A stretch of 64,000 nucleotides of DNA from Dendrocalamus latiflorus. Taxonomy: Eukaryota; Streptophyta; Magnoliopsida; Poales; Poaceae. The stretch is from assembly GCA_017311315.1 (NCBI GenBank), contig CM029644.1, positions 33,251,606 to 33,315,605 of the forward strand, given 5' to 3'. A model generated the notes under the pieces. It was not told the DNA's origin, searched no databases, and saw only the letters and a program-made list of their open reading frames with translations. A program made the translations under genes and the position numbers. Each line of letters begins with the position of its first letter. The first letter of the stretch is position 1. This document shows positions 58,739-64,000 of the stretch, piece after piece.

Positions 58739-60310
58739 CTACCTAGCTGATTGCATGCATGCATGCATGGGTTGTTAATGGCGCCTCCAGGCTTCGATCA
58801 GCAACTAAATTTGGGAGGAGGAGGAGGAGACCATGCATGGCAAAGGTAATATATATGCATGCTTGCTCTTTGCCTCAAATTGAGATCGAGTGGTGCTCTC
58901 TTTGTTAATTTTGCTTTTCATTTGGTCGTCATATTGCTTCAGGAATCAGGACCTTCCATTGATATGATATTGGATGTGCATGCGTACGTACACAGTAGTG
59001 TGCATACATACTAGTAGTTGTGTACAGAAAATTAATGTTAGTATTTTTCATCTTTCTCAGGGGGTCTACAGATATAAAACTACTCAAGTTGTATTTTTAC
59101 CCCTGCGAATGGCGATATCTGTGCATTATGATCGATCGCGCATAATATTATTTCACATGCATAATATTATGACCGGCAACGAATTGCGTGTTGTAAATTA
59201 ACCTGCATGAACTAGCTAGTATGTTTATGGTTGATTTTGTTGGCCCTAGCTTGGCTAGCTAGTTTCATGCTACACAATTTTTTTCGCATCTAGTTGCTTT
59301 GGAAACCGTACGTGTGTGCAACGACTCACCTTTCCTTTCATTTGCTGCATGTACTGTAAATAATTAGTACATGCTTAATGGGCATTCCATGTAATTCCAT
59401 AGCATATAGATATTCAATGTTGCTGCGCATATATTTGTGAATTGCGTAAGGATGTAACAAGAAGGTAAATTAAGTATGAGTCTGTTCTTTTTGGCTGAGG
59501 TTTATAACTTTTGGCTACGGCTTGTGACTTTTAGCCCGTTCGTGTGAGAGATTACAGAATAATAGAAACTCACGTGCGGTTTTTACCGATATAAATGAAG
59601 TCGGTACAGTATGTACTACAATTAACTAGTAGATCATATCTTGAAAAGATACTCCGTTTAAAAGTTAGTTACTGTAGAAAAAAAAACAAAAACAACTTTT
59701 AGAAGCTAAAAAGAACAGCCCTATATTAGTTTGAGTATTACACAAAATTGGCCTATATATTATGCACAAACATGAGTTTTATTTGGAGCTACAGAGCAGA
59801 CAAAATGTTTGGGTTACCATGCATTAAATTGCCTGGAGATTGATATAAGTCGGCATCCTAGTCGGGGTCGGCAACATATGTTCTTTTGACGGCCAGGCCA
59901 TGCCATGACATGACGATGAAGCTTAGCTAGCGATGGCTGCTGCTGGGGTTTAGTGGCAGGCAAACTTATCACATGCTGTGCTGCCTGCCCAAAAGCTAGT
60001 TAGCTCAGCCCCACGCCCTTGGCACGCGTAGCCACTTTACTTTCGCTTTGTCCAAAACGGAGAGTCCTATCTCTCTATCTGAACCAGAAAGCATGCATCA
60101 CTAGTGTACATATGCTAGTACGGCATATGTACTGGTAGCATATTTTTATCTTGAGGTTGGTGGAAATGGAATACCACCCAACCATCCACGAGGCTCCCCA
60201 ACTCATCCAGTGTAATATACCATTTGAGACTCCATGGGATAACATTACATTCGAGCCACATGTACCACGGTAAATAGATCAGCAGATCGAGGTGGTCTTT
60301 AATTTTCACC
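58739..60310. other. 3' flank of the Dof gene, no further gene
   Basis: AT-rich, with several GCATGCATGC runs near 58753 and a MITE-like element at 59482-59718. No coding sequence is supported. Confidence 0.6.
59482..59718. mobile_element. Small MITE-like element
   Basis: The segment starts CTGTTCTTTTTGGCT and ends AGCTAAAAAGAACAG; the 15-bp ends are inverted repeats with one mismatch. It is about 237 bp and non-coding. A target duplication could not be confirmed. The segment at 27208-27420 has similar internal words (TTATAACTTTTGGCT / AAGTTATCAGCT). Confidence 0.6.
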
Positions 60311-60713
60311 GGAATTCTTGACACATCTAGACCTCTAATGACCCGAAATTCCATTTTTGACCCTCAAATCAAAAAAAATTTCCCGATTTGGACCCCTCCC
60401 CACCGCGCGTTTACAAGAGGCTGACACGTGTCCCGGTCGTACGGTGTGGTACCGCACGACCGCACTGTAGCACGGGTCGTGCGGTACCACACTGCACGAC
60501 CGCCTCGCCCTCCGCGCCGGCCGCACGTTTCGGTTTTTTGAGCACACGACCGATTTTTTGACCGCACGACTCGGGTTTTTGACCGCACGACCGGGACACG
60601 TGTCGGCCTCTCGTAAACGCGCGGTGGGGAGGGGTCCAAATCGGGATTTTTTTTGATTTGGGGGTCAAAATGGAATTTCAGGTTATTAGGGGTCTAGATG
60701 TGTCAAGAATTCC
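60311..60713. mobile_element. Foldback element with ~130-bp arms
   Basis: The ends GGAATTCTTGACACATCTAG and CTAGATGTGTCAAGAATTCC are exact reverse complements, and the pairing continues with few mismatches through GGACCCCTCCCCACCGCGCG and CACGTGTCCCGGTCGT. The loop contains GACCGCACGAC-type repeats and a palindrome around GTGGTACCGCACGACC. No target duplication is evident. Confidence 0.8.
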
Positions 60714-61329
60714 TACATTGCTGGGTGCTCCACCGCCTACAACTCACCTAGACCCTCTACGTTCTTTTAATATTCCTTGTTTGAATTTAATTTTCGAGAA
60801 TATTTGTAGGTTTATCCACACAAACATTTATTGGCAAAAATAAGTTGAAATGTTGAGGTCCAACAACTACGTTCTTTTTGGCTTTTAATTTTTGCTTTTG
60901 GCTTTTGGCTTTTGTCCTCTCCGGAAGTGAAAAAGCCAAACGTCGAAATGGGCCGGCCTCTTAAAGTGAATTCTTCAAACGGCTTCCCGATTCCAAATCC
61001 GTGTGCGTTATCCATGTCAACGCCTTCATCGTCTACTGTCATATTACAAAATATAGATAAAAATTATCAGATATAGTCTAAAAGATCATCCTTGTTGGAA
61101 TTTTAAATCAGAGAGGGGTTCCCCTAAAAAAAAAGAGAAATTCAGAGAGAGCGAGAGAGGGATGGATGCCTGACGCTTAATAATTGGGTGGGTGCGTACA
61201 TGATGCATGCATCAAGTACAGGCGTGCAATCAAAAGAAGATAACCAAAACGGGCAAGTACAAGGTCAAGTAAGCTAGAGCAAAGAGCGCTGCTAAAGTAA
61301 ACAATGAGAAACAACTGAATGCTCCCCCC

Positions 61330-61800
61330 GGCCGGGGGGTAATACTACCCCTATTATAGCCGGGGGATTCCCCGTAGGAGAGCCTCGCCACGTTGCCCTT
61401 GTGCGCACTCCGGCCGGCGCGTGACGGGGGAATCTTCGTACGGTCGGGAGACCGATTTTGCGAAAAAGCTCCTCTATTTTTTCAAAATTACGTAAAGGTC
61501 CTTAGTTCTCGCGAAAAGGCCTCTGCCGGGTTTTTTAAAACACTTTTTTTGAAAACACCCCTCCACTTCACCGAAATTTTGTATACTTTGCAGGATAGCG
61601 CCCCGCGGTTTTCTAAATTACGTACGGGTCCTCGTTTAGTTACGTACAGGTCCTCAATTTTTTACGAAAAAGACCTTTGACTTTTTTTGAAAATACGCAT
61701 GTGCCCTCGATTTTTTTTAAAAAACTCCCCACGAATTATCGCCTCTTTTACTTCGGTACACACGGTGGCTGGCGCGGCGTGGCGCCGCGCCTATGAGGCT
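61330..61800 (-). repeat. Dispersed repeat family, copy B
   Basis: Reverse-orientation relative of 38590-38990: shared features include the GC-rich end (CCCCCCGGCCGGGGGG at 61325), AAATTACGTAAAGGTCCTTA, TTACGTACAGGTCCTCAATT and a terminal GGCGCGGCGTGGCGCCGCGC. It is non-coding. Confidence 0.55.
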
Positions 61801-64000
61801 AGTTTCTATTGTTACTAGTCAAATTCTCCAAGCAATTGGACGGCAGGTACTACAATAATCCCACCCCATGCCAAGAACACGGTTTTACCGCCGAGCTCCG
61901 CCTGCCGATCTCGATATTGCAGTCTAGTGATCTAACTCAAATTTCATTTGCGTCACTACATGTTCCATCTCATACATCTACATATCCTGAAATTAATTTC
62001 AGGTTCGTCCTCTAAACTGCTTGGAATAGAATTTATTCTTCTCCATCTCCGGTCATTTTCACCATCTTCATTCATCACCTAAGACGAGTCTTTGAACAAT
62101 TCCTTCACACAAGCCTCTTCCCCTTCATTTTGACACACTCGGTTTGAGCTGTCATCGATCATGGCACCGCCGCCATGCTTGCCCACCAAAACATGTCGCC
62201 GTCCAGCCTTGCTAATGCAACTCCGGCTACCCTAACCCCAAATCATCACCATCACTAGCCTTGCCTCGTGATGCACAATCCGTTTTGCCGATTAGCGGAG
62301 CCTCCCACCACTTTTCCATTATTGGCGCCGTTTCTTGCTCAAGCCGTCTCCCATTTATCCTCAGTCAGCACGAGGAAGAGGACCTTGAGACAGCTACTTA
62401 GGTGGGACCAATTCTAATAAAAAGAAAAATAAAGAAAAGAACAAGAAACAATGAGGGCTTAACGGTCATTCCTCACTCTTGAGACAGAACATGACTTTTA
62501 TGGTATTTTATAGACTTTTTAGCCTTGTGGTATTTTTCAATGGACATGCTTTGCAATGGTATTTTGCAAATCACGAACAATTACGATAGTACGGAACAAT
62601 TACAATGGTTTCAAATAATGTTTCCCCAGAGGAAAAGAAATGGCTACCAAGTTTCAAGTTTCAGGGTCATATGTTACCGCCTTCGTTTTCCAAGTTTCAA
62701 ATAATGTTTCCCCAAAGGGAGAACGATGGGAAGATATGGATATGGCACAGGTGCCTTAGGTGCAAACTGAAAGACGGAATCCCTCTGGCAACACACAGAG
62801 TAGTCATTATTTTTGTTCCATAGACTATAAATTTTGGAGTCTGGATATGTGTAGTAAAACCATGATATTCAGGCAAGAATATTTCTCAAAACCGATGTCC
62901 CTCGTGAGTGTTTGGAAGATGCTCCTTCAGTAGAGTTATGTTTCACTTTGATACGTGTGAAATAAAATTTATATTTATTGTAAGATTTTGGATCCCATCT
63001 AATACCATATTTCACTCTCTTTTGAGATTCTATTGCAATGAACGGGCATCATACTAGTATTTTTTAAAAAAATTCTACATATGTGGGTGAGAGAACCAAC
63101 TACACAATGCACCAGATAAATTGAAGTGCATCTATGACAGGTTGTGTCCACTTCCCAACTCCCACCATTGTTAGCCATACGGTTCGGAGGAGGTGGGAAT
63201 TTTACATACATACATCCATGTCGGGAGTAGTTACTCCCTGTATCGTATCTCAATACATAGAGAGTATCTCATATAACGGAGGATATTTACATATAATATA
63301 CGAACATATAAGGTCATCTAGGTGGTATGTACATTTTTTTTAGATATACTTCTTTTTATATGTGTATATAAAGGTATTTACAAAATAGCTTAAAACTATA
63401 GACTCACAATTTTTTCATGTAATTCATATTGAATATCTTATAATTAGTATATGAATATACCAAAAATGATAAAGAGATATGTCAACTTTGTTTAGGTGGT
63501 ATATAAAAAAGGTAACTATACCTAGGAGTAGAAGACATTTTTCATATATACCTATTTTAGATCATGATGCCTAAGCACTATGGTGTCCCAGTTAATTATA
63601 CTCTCTCTCTCTATATATATATAGTATAAATAATAGAGGCACCATGGTGCTCAGACTACATGATTGAGACTTTTCATTCATGATTAAGACTTTCTATCCA
63701 TGATTAAGACTTTCCATCCATGATTGAGCTAAATCAATAACTTCCTTTCCAAATCGACGCCTTTTTAAATTAATGAATGTTAACGGGTTTGCCTAATATA
63801 TTACATACCATTACATTAGCATGCATCTAAAAGCAATCCAAAGACAGGGAGTGCATGAATTCAACCCAAATTCAGGAGCATTTGTTTTTGAAAATATCAA
63901 TTTTAGAGTATATATCTATTTATAACAATTCAAATGAAACGTATACATTTGAAAAAATATACTCGATTTCAAAGTTTCGAATGAATTAGATCATATGCGT
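61801..64000. other. Terminal gene-free interval
   Basis: No gene is supported. TTTCAAATAATGTTTCCCCA occurs twice (62608 and 62695), and four ~21-bp units built on CATGATTAAGACTTTC lie at 63659-63730, after a CT/TA microsatellite at 63600-63625. Confidence 0.55.
63659..63730 (+). repeat. ~21-bp tandem repeat, four copies
   Basis: Units of CATGATTGAGACTTTTCATT type, with TTGAG/TTAAG variation, at roughly 63659, 63680, 63701 and 63719. Too short and AT-rich to be assigned a role. Confidence 0.8.

Overview
The window is nuclear DNA of a flowering plant, almost certainly a grass (Poaceae). Evidence: GC-rich 5' coding exons next to AT-rich introns, canonical plant GT-AG introns, GA/CT microsatellites in 5' leaders, grass-type transposons (CACTA, Tourist-like MITE, LTR remnants, plant-mobile-domain ORFs), and host genes of clear plant families. 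The species cannot be settled from the sequence alone.

Host genes, left to right: a four-exon pectate lyase-like gene (4093-5497, +); a five-exon TRM/DUF4378 protein (6562-13615, -) whose 3.5 kb first intron holds an LTR-like segment; an intronless CrRLK1L malectin-like receptor kinase (28048-30552, +); an eight-exon mitochondrial 2-oxoglutarate dehydrogenase E1 (32961-37927, -); and a two-exon Dof zinc-finger transcription factor (57569-58738, +). All five read as intact after splicing. They do not form a pathway; this is ordinary plant gene spacing with repeats between.

Accessory DNA: two decayed plant-mobile-domain (PMD) genes (629-3236 and 14487-15650, both +) bracket the pectate lyase and TRM genes. 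The 15.7-28 kb stretch holds no intact gene; it has a hAT BED-finger relic, a 27/30-bp minisatellite open in both directions, 105-bp triplicates and an LTR-like block. Between the dehydrogenase and Dof genes lie a foldback element, a serine carboxypeptidase fragment, a Tourist-like MITE with TTA target duplication, a 5.4 kb LTR-type insertion with 5-bp target duplication, and an 8.2 kb CACTA transposon.

The CACTA element (47166-55396) is the most notable system. It has matching CACTACTACAGAAA termini, a TTG target duplication, hairpin-forming subterminal repeat arrays, a TNP2-type transposase that is open end to end, and a second gene for a Ulp1-like (C48) cysteine protease with all catalytic residues present. 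A third array of the same subterminal repeat lies between the two genes beside a degenerate terminus-like sequence, which is not explained by the simplest CACTA layout.

Limits: splice junctions, repeat boundaries and family names come from reading the sequence, without alignments, transcripts or database searches.
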